Of a DNA stretch of 64,000 nt, positions 25,083-34,229 are shown piece after piece. The stretch is from Paenibacillus wynnii (lineage in GTDB: Bacteria; Bacillota; Bacilli; Paenibacillales; Paenibacillaceae), in NCBI RefSeq assembly GCF_000757885.1, contig NZ_JQCR01000003.1, positions 558,001 through 622,000 on the forward strand, read 5' to 3'. The position numbers and the translations under genes were made by a program. Within the stretch, counting starts at the first letter, position 1; each line of letters starts with the position of its first letter. The notes under the pieces are model-generated. The model ran no database searches, had not been told where the DNA came from, and was given only the letters and a program-made list of their open reading frames with translations.

Positions 25083-25940
25083 ATGGAGAACGAAATGAAA
25101 TTAATGGTCAATCGCGCCGACCTGCACACACATACGCAAGCCTCGGACGGGATGCAACCTCCAGCGGAAAATGTTAGGCTTGCCCGGGTGAAGGGCTTGG
25201 CAGCAGTAGCGATTACGGATCATGATACTGTAGCGGGTATATCGGAAGCCTTAGAAGCAGGAATACAGTACGGAATAACGGTGGTGCCGGGTGTAGAAAT
25301 TAGTACACGAGCCGGTGGGAAAGACATTCATGTGCTTGGGTATTATGTCGATTCAGGGAATGACTTATTTTTATCCCGTTTAGCTGAACTGAGAAATACA
25401 CGGGCACAGCGGAACGAAGCCATCCTCCTCAAGCTGCAAAATCTAGGTATTTCTATTACCATGGAGTCCGTTGTGGCAGGAATGGGACGTGAGTTGAAGC
25501 CGGATGAAAGTATCGGCCGCCCCCACATTGCTGATGAGTTGGTTCGATTAGGGGCTGCCGTGGATATGAGGGATGCTTTTAATCGATATTTGGCAGAGGG
25601 GGCAGCGGCCTACGTGTCCCCTCCGAGGATTACTCCCGTAGAAGCTTGTCAATGGATTATTGAAGCAGGAGGGGCGCCTGTATTGGCTCATCCCGGTCTG
25701 TACGGGGATGATGGATTGGTTCGTTCAATCGTGGAGCAAGGGGCTTTCAAAGGCATTGAAGTCTACCATTCGGATCATGGCCCTGCTGAGGAAGAACATT
25801 ATCTGGCTTTGGCTGAGGAATTCGAAATGGTCGTTACAGGCGGTTCGGATTTCCATGGTGCACGGCAAGGTGTAATATTTCATGGGGACATAGGCAGTGT
25901 ATCGGTCTCTGTTGAGGTTCTGAAGCTGTTGAGGAACTAA
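25083..25940 (+). CDS. PHP-domain phosphoesterase (RNase AM/nucleoside bisphosphate phosphatase type)
   Basis: This 285-residue PHP protein has the metal-binding motifs DLHTHTQASDG (residues 13-23), ITDHDTVAG, PGVEIS, VLAHPG and GSDFHG in order. These are the trinuclear-metal ligands of the YciV/RNase AM family, whose members hydrolyse 3',5'-bisphosphates and trim 5' ends of small RNAs. Which substrate applies here is not evident. ATG 25083 has GGAGTGA upstream. It may share a transcript with the LysR gene and ends at a strong terminator. Confidence 0.9.
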   Translation: MENEMKLMVNRADLHTHTQASDGMQPPAENVRLARVKGLAAVAITDHDTVAGISEALEAGIQYGITVVPGVEISTRAGGKDIHVLGYYVDSGNDLFLSRLAELRNTRAQRNEAILLKLQNLGISITMESVVAGMGRELKPDESIGRPHIADELVRLGAAVDMRDAFNRYLAEGAAAYVSPPRITPVEACQWIIEAGGAPVLAHPGLYGDDGLVRSIVEQGAFKGIEVYHSDHGPAEEEHYLALAEEFEMVVTGGSDFHGARQGVIFHGDIGSVSVSVEVLKLLRN

Positions 25941-25943
25941 CTG

Positions 25944-25992
25944 AAAAACCTCCATGCCCGACGTATTAGCGTCTGTGGCATGGAGGTTTTTT
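25944..25992. terminator. Bidirectional terminator between the PHP gene and rqcH
   Basis: AAAACCTCCATGCC pairs perfectly with GGCATGGAGGTTTT. The central 18 bases can form a second small hairpin (GACG/CGTC). T7 follows on the + strand and an A5 tract precedes for the minus strand. Confidence 0.85.
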
Positions 25993-26004
25993 TGTATTTA
26001 ACTG

Positions 26005-27846
26005 TTAACTTTTCAAACTGCTTGGAAGACTCTTAATCCGATCTTCATCGGGTGTGACAAACAATGTTTTCTGATGATCATAAATGACAAAACCGGGCTT
26101 GGAGCCGCTCGGTTTGCGTACATGGCGGATAAGGGTGCAGTCTACCGGAACACTGCTGGATTGCTTAGCCTGACTGAAGTATGCAGCAAGTTGAGCCGCT
26201 TCTTCTAGGGTCGCATCTCCAAACGTCTCACTGCGAATGACAACATGTGAACCCGGTATATCCTTGGTATGCAGCCAGGTATCATTCGATGAAGCTAGTT
26301 TGTTGGTGACATATTCATTTTGGAGATTGTTTTTGCCGACATAGATGTCTATCCCCTCAGAAGAAGTGAATACCTGCAAAGTAGGCCTTGTCGCTTTTTT
26401 CTTCTTTTTACCCTTTTTGTTACGGTCGCGTAGATACCCCTGACCTACCAGTTCGTCACGAATCTCTTCAATGTCATTCAAAGACGCGTGAGCAAGCTGC
26501 TGGAGGAGACTTTCCATGTAGGCTATTTCCTCGTGGGTCTTAATGAGCTGCTCATCAATTACGAGCAGACTGTTCTTGTACTTGTTGTATTTTTTAAAAT
26601 AGCGTTGTGCATTATCCGAAGGGTTAAGCAGCGGATCCAACGGAATCACAATGTCTGACTGGTCTTCATCATAGTAATTTACCAGTGTGGCAGTTTTGTC
26701 TCCTTTGGACACGGTATGAAGCGAACCGAACAATAATTCACCCCAGATCCGGTAGCGATCAGCCTCCTGGGCTTCATCCAGATCCTCTTGAAGATTGGCA
26801 AGCTTCTTGACGTTCTTGCTGCGTTCGTTGCCAAGGAAGCGAATCAGATCACTTACCCGCTGTTTAACGGTATCCCGCTCCGCTTTGTCCCCGTAGTAAT
26901 CTTCCATGCAATGGCTGATGGAGCTGTAACCCTTCACGTCATCTTCCAAAAGCGTTAATGGAATCGCAGAGAAGATCAGCTTGCCTTTGGCATTTGCACC
27001 CGCAACAGGAGAGAATTGATTCTCCCGCACTTGCTCCATAATGGAGCTGAAGGCTTCCCATAACTGCACCTGATTTTCTTTGCTGAATCCAAGAGTAGCA
27101 ATAAGGGCTCCAGAGCTTTTATATCGCTGTACGATCTCCCCGGCAATAAGCGGACTGACTCCGCTAAAAGCATGCACAATCCAACCCTGTGGATCTTCCG
27201 AAGGTGCAGGTCCCCCGGAACCGTCAGCCTTGAGTTCTTCCTCCAACTCCCCTACTGCCTCTGTATGTACCTCTTGGACATCTTGTTCGGCCTTTGAGAT
27301 TAAGCTGAGAAATTCTTCTTGGCCGATTTCCAATGGGTTCAGTTTATGCTGTTGAGGAGGCTCTGTGTAAGCGAAGCCGGGCATTACGATTCGGTAACTG
27401 CTAATTGAAGGGGTAACATGGTGAATGCCGTCTATAATTGTTCCCGTGTTAAGTTCAGTAAGGATGATGTTGCTATGTCGTCCCATCAACTCGATAATGA
27501 TTTTTTTGGCAGAGACATCACCAAGCTCATCCCGAGTTCTAACGATCATGTGAATAATACGTTCCATTCCCACTTGGGTAATACTTTCGATAGTTCCGCC
27601 CTCACAGTGCTTGCGCATCAGCATGCAGAACATAGGCGCTTCAGAGGGGTTAATGGAGCTTCTTTCTGTGAAATGTATACGCGGGTAGGTAGGATTTGCA
27701 GAGAGAAGCAGCTTGCTGTTTCCCGATCCCCGCAGATTAAATATGAGATCGTGAGTGCTTGGTTGATATATTTTTCCTATTCGTGCCCCTACGCATGATT
27801 GAAGCTCATGCACGATGGAACGGGTAACAATACCGTCTAATGCCAT
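26005..27846 (-). CDS. rqcH: RqcH, NFACT-family ribosome quality control factor
   Basis: This 613-residue protein (also YloA/FbpA, Rqc2 homologue) has NFACT-N (about 1-180), with MALDGIVTRSIVHEL and IIIELMGRHSNIIL, a helix-hairpin-helix region and a long coiled coil (about 280-470). A Lys-rich linker (KKGKKKKK) precedes NFACT-R (about 500-600), with TWLHTKDIPGSHVVIRS. It binds stalled 50S subunits and adds C-terminal alanine tails without mRNA. A cell-surface fibronectin-binding role is also reported for the family. ATG 27846 has CAGGAGA upstream. It is divergent from the Ca2+ ATPase gene, as yloA and yloB are adjacent in B. subtilis. Confidence 0.95.
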   Translation of the reverse strand: MALDGIVTRSIVHELQSCVGARIGKIYQPSTHDLIFNLRGSGNSKLLLSANPTYPRIHFTERSSINPSEAPMFCMLMRKHCEGGTIESITQVGMERIIHMIVRTRDELGDVSAKKIIIELMGRHSNIILTELNTGTIIDGIHHVTPSISSYRIVMPGFAYTEPPQQHKLNPLEIGQEEFLSLISKAEQDVQEVHTEAVGELEEELKADGSGGPAPSEDPQGWIVHAFSGVSPLIAGEIVQRYKSSGALIATLGFSKENQVQLWEAFSSIMEQVRENQFSPVAGANAKGKLIFSAIPLTLLEDDVKGYSSISHCMEDYYGDKAERDTVKQRVSDLIRFLGNERSKNVKKLANLQEDLDEAQEADRYRIWGELLFGSLHTVSKGDKTATLVNYYDEDQSDIVIPLDPLLNPSDNAQRYFKKYNKYKNSLLVIDEQLIKTHEEIAYMESLLQQLAHASLNDIEEIRDELVGQGYLRDRNKKGKKKKKATRPTLQVFTSSEGIDIYVGKNNLQNEYVTNKLASSNDTWLHTKDIPGSHVVIRSETFGDATLEEAAQLAAYFSQAKQSSSVPVDCTLIRHVRKPSGSKPGFVIYDHQKTLFVTPDEDRIKSLPSSLKS

Positions 27847-28041
27847 AATAAACTTCTCCTGTCGCGATAAAATAAATTTCGTTCCACTACCTATGATGCC
27901 ACACTTTACTCGGTTCGCGCAAAAGGGGACTTGGGATGAGGGTGATATTTCGGGACGACCCTGAATACATTGGACTTAAACAGGTGGAAAAGCTGTATGC
28001 CGCCGGAAGGCAAGAATCGACCGGGAGGGGATAGAAAGGTC

Positions 28042-30858
28042 ATGGAACAAAACAGTTGGCACCGGCTCGGTGCGGAGGAGCTTCAAAGGATGTTTAGCGT
28101 TAATCCGCAAACGGGCCTAAGTGAAGAGGATGCCGTGGAAAGGCGCAAGACGGATGGGTTAAATGAACTCTCAGAGGGGAAGACCGTTTCCCCGTTTACC
28201 CTGCTGTTGAACCAGTTTAAGGATTTTATGGTATTGGTGCTGATGGGTGCGACTCTAGTATCCGGACTGCTGGGTGAATATCTGGATGCAGTCACGATTA
28301 TTGTAATTATTGTGCTGAATGCGGTCCTTGGATTTGTTCAGGAATTTCGTGCCGAGCGCTCACTTCGGTCCTTGAAGCAATTATCTGCTCCTTCAGCCAA
28401 GGTATTCCGTCAAGGCAAAAGCCAAACCATTCCCGCTAAAATGCTACTGCCCGGAGATATAGTGATGCTGGAGAGCGGAGATCGAATTCCGGCAGACGTC
28501 CGTTGGCTGGAGTGCAGTGCACTATATGCGGAGGAATCCGCATTAACCGGGGAGTCTCTACCCGTAGCCAAGCATTCGGAGCCTATACAGGCGGAGGAGG
28601 TTCCACTGGGAGACCAGAGGAATATCGGATTTATGGGGACGATGGTAACAAGAGGTACAGGGAAAGCTATTGTCATTCGAACCGGAATGGATACAGAGAT
28701 GGGGAAAATCGCTGATCTAATCCAAAATACCGATTCCCAGGAAACGCCTCTTCAGAATCGCCTAGAGCAACTGGGTAAAATCCTAATCTATGTATCGTTG
28801 GGCTTGACCATTGTTGTAGTCGTGGCAGGCATTATGCATGGTCAGCCTGCCGCAGCGATGTTCCTGGCCGGCGTCAGTCTCGCAGTAGCAGCAATCCCAG
28901 AAGGACTGCCCGCAATTGTTACAATTGCGCTCGCACTGGGTGTCCAGCGTATGATCAAACGCAAAGCCATAGTCCGTAAATTGCCTTCTGTGGAGACTCT
29001 TGGTTGTGCTTCGGTGATCTGCTCGGATAAGACAGGTACATTGACACAGAATAAAATGACGGTAACCCGCCTCTGGGCAGGGGGACGAAATCTGGATGTA
29101 ACGGGTGAGGGGTACGCACCTGTGGGGCAGATTCTGGACAAGGGCAGACCGATAGATCTTAAAAATGATCAGAGTCTGCGCAGATTGCTGCAGGTTGCGG
29201 CATTATGCAGCAATGCGGAAATTCAGGAGACAGTTTCCACCGATAACAGTAAGCGAAAAGGGAAAGGGAAATCTGCTGAGGGAGATAAAATCCAGAATGA
29301 AACCTCGGTTTGGGAGCTGAAGGGTGACCCTACTGAAGGAGCGCTCGTAGCACTCTCTGGAAAAATGGGTTTGACCGCTCAAACTCTTGCGGTCTCATTC
29401 ACCCGGGAAAAGGAATTCCCCTTTGATTCAGAGCGCAAGCTTATGTCTGTTATTGTAAGCCAACCCGGCGGACGAATGATCTGCACCAAAGGAGCGCCTG
29501 ATGTTCTTTTGGGTCGCTGCTCATATATGCTCTGGGATGGTGGAGTGGTTCCATGTACACCTACTTTGCGGCAGAAGGTGCTAGATGCCAATGAGGGAAT
29601 GGCTTCTGGAGCGCTTCGCGTCCTAGGTATGGCTTATCGTGATATGCGCCCCAATGAAGTGGTATCCAATGAGAAGGAAGCGGAATGTCAGTTGATCTTC
29701 ATCGGGCTTGCGGGAATGATTGATCCTCCGCGCCGTGAAGTACGCGAAGCGATAAGCATCACTCGCAAAGCCGGCATCAAAACAGTGATGATTACCGGTG
29801 ACCACGGCACCACCGCTGAAGCCATCGCTCATCAGTTGGGAATACTCCAGCGTGGAGGTACCGTTCTGACAGGGAGTCAAATCTCACGGATGAGTGAGAA
29901 TGATCTGGATAAAGTATCTGACAATGTGTATGTTTACGCACGCGTTTCCCCGGAGCATAAGCTCCGTATTGTAAAGTCTCTGCAACGCCATGGACATGTG
30001 GTGGCGATGACAGGAGACGGTGTTAATGATGCACCTGCAGTAAAAGCGGCGGATATCGGTATTTCCATGGGGATTACCGGGACAGATGTGACGAAAGAAG
30101 CGTCATCATTGATACTGGGTGACGACAACTTCTCCACCATTGTGGCTGCTATTGAAGAGGGAAGAAATATTTATGAGAATATCCGTAAATTTATCCGTTA
30201 CTTGCTCGCCTCTAATGTAGGTGAAATATTAACGATGTTCTTCGCAATGATGCTGGGTCTGCCGCTGCCGCTCGTGCCGATTCAGATCCTATGGGTGAAT
30301 CTGGTCACCGACGGACTGCCTGCAATGGCTCTTGGTGTGGATCAGCCCGAGAAGGATTTGATGGAGCACAAACCGCGCGGTGCCAAAGAAAATATTTTTG
30401 CCCGCCGATTGGGTTGGAAAATCGTCAGCCGTGGGATCTTGATCGGCTTATGTACCTTAATCGCCTTTTGGCTGACGCTGCGAATCGCACCGGATAGTCC
30501 ATCTCAGCTCATCCGCGCTCAGTCGGTAGCCTTCGCAACACTGGTTATGGCTCAACTGATACATGTCTTCGATTGCCGCAGTTCTCGTTCTGTTTTTCAT
30601 CGGAATCCGTTCCAGAATAAATACTTGGTTCTAGCAGTGTTGTCTTCTTTGATTCTGATGTTTGTGGTCATGTATCTTCCAGTTCTGCAGCCGGTTTTCA
30701 AAACAGTGCCGTTGAACTTCCGTGAATGGTGCCTCGTTCTGGTAACTGCAGGCATACCAACCTTCGTAATGGGAGCTGGCAGTGTATGGAGCGGTAAAAG
30801 AAAACGGAGCCGGGGCAGCAATCGTCCGATGATAAAAAGTACAAAATTTTCGGCATAA
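28042..30858 (+). CDS. yloB: P-type Ca2+-transporting ATPase (SERCA/YloB type)
   Basis: This 938-residue P2A ATPase has an N-terminal cation-ATPase domain and TM1-2. The actuator TGES lies in EESALTGESLPV, TM4 has the ion-binding PEGLP, the phosphorylation motif is CSDKTGTLTQN, and the hinge is TGDGVNDAPAVK. The C-terminal six-helix bundle ends in a basic tail. It pumps Ca2+ out of the cytosol; in B. subtilis YloB is linked to spore germination and heat resistance. An insertion of about 20 polar residues (SKRKGKGKSAEGDK) sits in the nucleotide domain. Start ATG 28042 follows GGGAGGGG; 24 upstream in-frame codons are not counted. Confidence 0.95.
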   Translation: MEQNSWHRLGAEELQRMFSVNPQTGLSEEDAVERRKTDGLNELSEGKTVSPFTLLLNQFKDFMVLVLMGATLVSGLLGEYLDAVTIIVIIVLNAVLGFVQEFRAERSLRSLKQLSAPSAKVFRQGKSQTIPAKMLLPGDIVMLESGDRIPADVRWLECSALYAEESALTGESLPVAKHSEPIQAEEVPLGDQRNIGFMGTMVTRGTGKAIVIRTGMDTEMGKIADLIQNTDSQETPLQNRLEQLGKILIYVSLGLTIVVVVAGIMHGQPAAAMFLAGVSLAVAAIPEGLPAIVTIALALGVQRMIKRKAIVRKLPSVETLGCASVICSDKTGTLTQNKMTVTRLWAGGRNLDVTGEGYAPVGQILDKGRPIDLKNDQSLRRLLQVAALCSNAEIQETVSTDNSKRKGKGKSAEGDKIQNETSVWELKGDPTEGALVALSGKMGLTAQTLAVSFTREKEFPFDSERKLMSVIVSQPGGRMICTKGAPDVLLGRCSYMLWDGGVVPCTPTLRQKVLDANEGMASGALRVLGMAYRDMRPNEVVSNEKEAECQLIFIGLAGMIDPPRREVREAISITRKAGIKTVMITGDHGTTAEAIAHQLGILQRGGTVLTGSQISRMSENDLDKVSDNVYVYARVSPEHKLRIVKSLQRHGHVVAMTGDGVNDAPAVKAADIGISMGITGTDVTKEASSLILGDDNFSTIVAAIEEGRNIYENIRKFIRYLLASNVGEILTMFFAMMLGLPLPLVPIQILWVNLVTDGLPAMALGVDQPEKDLMEHKPRGAKENIFARRLGWKIVSRGILIGLCTLIAFWLTLRIAPDSPSQLIRAQSVAFATLVMAQLIHVFDCRSSRSVFHRNPFQNKYLVLAVLSSLILMFVVMYLPVLQPVFKTVPLNFREWCLVLVTAGIPTFVMGAGSVWSGKRKRSRGSNRPMIKSTKFSA

Positions 30859-30927
30859 AATCAATAGCATTGCTCCACTCCTTGAGGTATGCTTGGTTCA
30901 GTTAATTTTAAGGGAGTGGACTTTTCA

Positions 30928-31761
30928 ATGGAATTCACAAAAATGCACGGACTTGGCAATGACTTTATCGTCGTTTTTGGAGAGCAGGAACTGCCTTCGA
31001 ATGCCTCTGAATTAGCCATAAAATTATGTAACCGATTCTTTGGCATCGGGGCTGATGGACTGGTATATATCCTGCCTTCGGAGCGCGGCGATTACATGAT
31101 GCGAATTATGAACTCGGACGGTTCTGAAGCGGAGCAGTGCGGGAACGCCATTCGCTGTGTATCCAAATATGTATATGATCACGGTCTTGTAAGCTCCGAA
31201 GAAATTGTAATCGAAACGATCGGAGCCGGAGAACAAAAGGTCACCCTGAATGTTCAAGACGGAGTTGTAGTTACGGTTACTGTAGATATGGGTGAGCCTG
31301 TGTTGTCTGGCCCTCAAATTCCTGTAGCTATTGAAGCCGAGCCGGTTATGGATCGTTCTATTGAAGCCGATGGAACTGAATTTAAGTTCACTGCCGTTTC
31401 TATGGGGAATCCACATTGTGTTATTTATGTAGATGATGCTGTTTCTTTTGACCTTTCGACCTGGGGGCCGAAGCTTGAAGTTCATCCTTTGTTCCCGAGA
31501 AAAGTGAATGTGGAGTTTGCTACTGTTCTCGACCGTGGACGGGTTGATATGCGTGTCTGGGAACGCGGGGCGGGTCCAACTCTGGCTTGTGGAACTGGCG
31601 CATGTGCTACTCTGGTATCTTCTGTTCTCAATGGACTTACCGATCGTTCCGCATGGATCAGCCTGAAGGGCGGCGATCTGTATATTGAATGGAATGAAGA
31701 AGATAATCATGTGTACATGACGGGACCTGCCGAGGTTGTGTATACGGGTTCAGTTTCCTAA
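30928..31761 (+). CDS. dapF: Diaminopimelate epimerase
   Basis: This 277-residue enzyme interconverts LL- and meso-diaminopimelate, for lysine and peptidoglycan. The two catalytic cysteines are visible: Cys71 in SEAEQCGNAIRC and Cys221 in LACGTGACA. The start MEFTKMHGLGNDF is typical. Upstream in-frame codons from 30889 are excluded because AAGGGAG fits ATG 30928. The gene is co-directional with the ATPase gene and closed by a terminator. In B. subtilis dapF is not within the ylo cluster, so it is part of the insertion seen here. Confidence 0.97.
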   Translation: MEFTKMHGLGNDFIVVFGEQELPSNASELAIKLCNRFFGIGADGLVYILPSERGDYMMRIMNSDGSEAEQCGNAIRCVSKYVYDHGLVSSEEIVIETIGAGEQKVTLNVQDGVVVTVTVDMGEPVLSGPQIPVAIEAEPVMDRSIEADGTEFKFTAVSMGNPHCVIYVDDAVSFDLSTWGPKLEVHPLFPRKVNVEFATVLDRGRVDMRVWERGAGPTLACGTGACATLVSSVLNGLTDRSAWISLKGGDLYIEWNEEDNHVYMTGPAEVVYTGSVS

Positions 31762-31800
31762 CAAACAACCGGATTTTCCGATAACGAATCTTGTTTTCTT

Positions 31801-31829
31801 AACCGCCGTCATCTAACGGCGGTTTTTTT
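31801..31829 (+). terminator. Terminator of dapF
   Basis: AACCGCCGT pairs perfectly with ACGGCGGTT around CATCTA-type loop bases, followed by T7. It separates dapF from the gerA-type cluster. Confidence 0.9.
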
Positions 31830-31912
31830 CTGTTCAATAGCGGCAATTCCCATTTTCCCTTAAGTCGCATAACAAAAGCTGGAGTCGTAAATAATCCGAG
31901 CCTTCCTCCCAG

Positions 31913-33016
31913 TTGGTGATTCGGGGACCGAAAGATGCCTTCGTAGAATCGGTGAATACGAATATTTCACTGATCCGCAGGCGGATCAAATCTCCAAAGC
32001 TGTGGTTTGAATTTATGAATATCGGCACAGTAACGAATACGAACGTCGCTATTCTGTATATTAAAGATAGGGCGGATGACAAGATCGTGAATGAAGTGAG
32101 AACGAGGCTGAAAAATATCGATATTGAAGCAGTTCTCGAATCCGCATATATTGAGCAGCTTATTCAGGATAAGGTGTTTACGCCGTTCCCTACTATCTAT
32201 AATACGGAACGCCCGGATGTAGTGGCGGCCAATTTGCTGGAAGGCAGAATCGCACTGATCGTTGACGGTACGCCTTTTGCGCTTATTTTGCCTACGCTAT
32301 TCGCTCAATTTTTTCAATCGACCGATGATTATGCCCAAAGGTTCGATATTGCCACATTAATGCGTTTGGTTCGTTATATCAGCTTTATCATTTTGCTTCT
32401 CGGACCTTCGATTTATATAGCGCTGACCACCTTTCATTATGAAATGATACCGACACCGATGCTGATCAGCTTGCTGGCCCAACGGGAGGACGTCCCGTTT
32501 CCGGCTGCAATTGAGGCGGTGCTGATGGAGATTGCTTTTGAAATCCTGAGGGAAGCCGGCACTCGTATGCCAAGAGCTGTAGGGCAGACTGTCTCAGTTG
32601 TCGGCGCCTTGATCCTGGGCCAGGCGGTTGTGGAAGCAGGCATCATTACGCCGGTTATGGTTATTGTGGTGGCACTTACAGGTATTGCCAGCTTCGCGAT
32701 TCCCGCCTACAATCTGGCGATTGCGGGACGAATCATCCGTTTTGGCTTTATAATTGTTGCGTCCTTATTCGGTTTCTATGGCATTACACTTGGATTGATA
32801 GTATTGGTTGCCCATATGAACAGCCTGCGATCGTTCGGTGTTCCATATTTATCCCCGTTCAGTCCGTTTTCCTTGAGAGGACAGAAGGATACTTTAGTGA
32901 GAGTGCCCATGTGGATGATCAGTCTCCGTCCTCATAAAACAAAAAATGCGGATAATACTGCTAGTATTGATGACGGGTTGTCGTCTTCCGGAAAGGATGG
33001 GCGAACCGATGCTTAG
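31913..33016 (+). pseudogene. Spore germination protein A subunit (GerAA/GerKA type), 5'-truncated
   Basis: The open frame codes 367 residues that begin inside the conserved GerA motif (VIRGPKDAFVESVNTN); full-length relatives are about 480-540 residues and carry some 120 more residues before this point. TAA at 31892-31894 interrupts the frame just before SEPSSQLVIRGP, and GerA-like codons (KSWSRK) continue upstream of it, ending at TAG 31838. No ribosome site precedes the first possible start (TTG 31913). The remainder, with the membrane segments (about 150-310), is intact and overlaps gerC by 8 bases. I read it as a decayed gene, though a shortened protein cannot be excluded. Confidence 0.7.
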
Positions 33017-34214
33017 AAAATTAACGTTGTTTCTGCTCTCGGGTGTCTTTCTTCTGATGTTGACAAGCTGCTGGGACAGCATTGAGCTGAACCGCAGGGC
33101 CATTGTTTCGGGTATGTCCATCGACAAAGACCTGTCAAAGGATCAAAAATACACAGTCTCATTCCAAGTGATCGTGGCGGATGAAATCTCGAGTAAAAAC
33201 AGCAGGGGTAATTCCCCGGTCGTCTTGTACCATGGAAGCGGCAGGACGATATACGAAGCGATGGGCAACGCCTCCCGGAAAATCGCGCGGTATCTGTCCC
33301 TGGGACATATCCGGGTAATTATCATTTCAGAGGAGCTTGCCCGTGAAGGGATTTCGAATATCATGGATTTTCTGGAGCGGGACTCCGAGATGCGGTTGAA
33401 CAGCCTACTCTTCATATCCAGAGGGAAGCCGGCTAAAGACATCCTGTCCGTCATGACCGTTTTCGGGAAAATTCCTTCCAACGATCTTGTGCAGAAACTG
33501 GAAACTTCATCCAAGAGATTCGGATTTAATTTCCAGATGGAGGTGGACGATGTAATCCGGGGCATTGTGGCCAAAGGAGGGGGCCCGATTATCAACGGTG
33601 TGGTTGTAAACGGTGATCAAGAAGCAGGGAAAAGCAAGAAAAATGTGGAGGCTATCGAACCAAAGGCGCTCATGCGGATTTCCGGTCTCGCTGTGTTCAA
33701 GAAAGACAAGTTGGTAGGATTTCTGGATGGTGCTGAGGGAATGGGCACGAGTCTTTTGCATAACAAGCTGCAGCAGTATGCAGCGTTCATCGAACTGGGA
33801 AAAGATAATATCGCAGCATTTAATATAGAAAAGGTGCATACCACGGTGAGGGCAGACGCCAAAGATCCGGAGCATCCGATCATGAACATAAGTATTGAAC
33901 AACTGGCCGGACTTAAAGAATCTAGCGGCCCGCTTGATTTGACCAGGCCCGAGGTACTGAGAGATCTAGAGAAACGTTTGAATGAACAGACCAAGAAGGA
34001 AACTGTGGCTGCCGTCAAGACAGCCATGGAATTCAAGAGTGATTACATCGGGTTTGGAGAAGCAGTCGAACGGAATAATCCAAAAGGATGGAAAAAGGTG
34101 CAGGATCGTTGGGATATCGTATTTACCCGCTGCAAAGTAAACATCAAGGTGAATTCCGTTATCAGACATACCGATATGAGGACCCGTTCCTTCCAGTCGA
34201 AAACAGGGGATTAA
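33009..34214 (+). CDS. Spore germination lipoprotein, GerAC/GerKC family
   Basis: This 401-residue protein starts with a signal peptide and lipobox LTSC (residues about 14-17), then WDSIELNRRAIVSGMSID, the standard GerC opening. The middle contains YHGSGRTIYEAMGNASRKI and RVIIISEELAREG. The C-terminal domain ends with DRWDIVFTRCKVNIKVNS. GerC subunits sit on the outer face of the spore inner membrane as part of a nutrient receptor. ATG 33009 overlaps the end of the A-subunit frame by 8 bases. The order A-C-B resembles gerK. The gene itself looks intact, although the A gene upstream is not. Confidence 0.92.
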   Translation: MLRKLTLFLLSGVFLLMLTSCWDSIELNRRAIVSGMSIDKDLSKDQKYTVSFQVIVADEISSKNSRGNSPVVLYHGSGRTIYEAMGNASRKIARYLSLGHIRVIIISEELAREGISNIMDFLERDSEMRLNSLLFISRGKPAKDILSVMTVFGKIPSNDLVQKLETSSKRFGFNFQMEVDDVIRGIVAKGGGPIINGVVVNGDQEAGKSKKNVEAIEPKALMRISGLAVFKKDKLVGFLDGAEGMGTSLLHNKLQQYAAFIELGKDNIAAFNIEKVHTTVRADAKDPEHPIMNISIEQLAGLKESSGPLDLTRPEVLRDLEKRLNEQTKKETVAAVKTAMEFKSDYIGFGEAVERNNPKGWKKVQDRWDIVFTRCKVNIKVNSVIRHTDMRTRSFQSKTGD

Positions 34215-34229
34215 GTAAGGAGGAAGTTC

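Noticed and set aside
31024..31710. Open frame of 228 codons on the minus strand
   Set aside because: It lies wholly inside dapF on the opposite strand, has no ribosome site, and its translation has no domain features; it is a codon-bias shadow.
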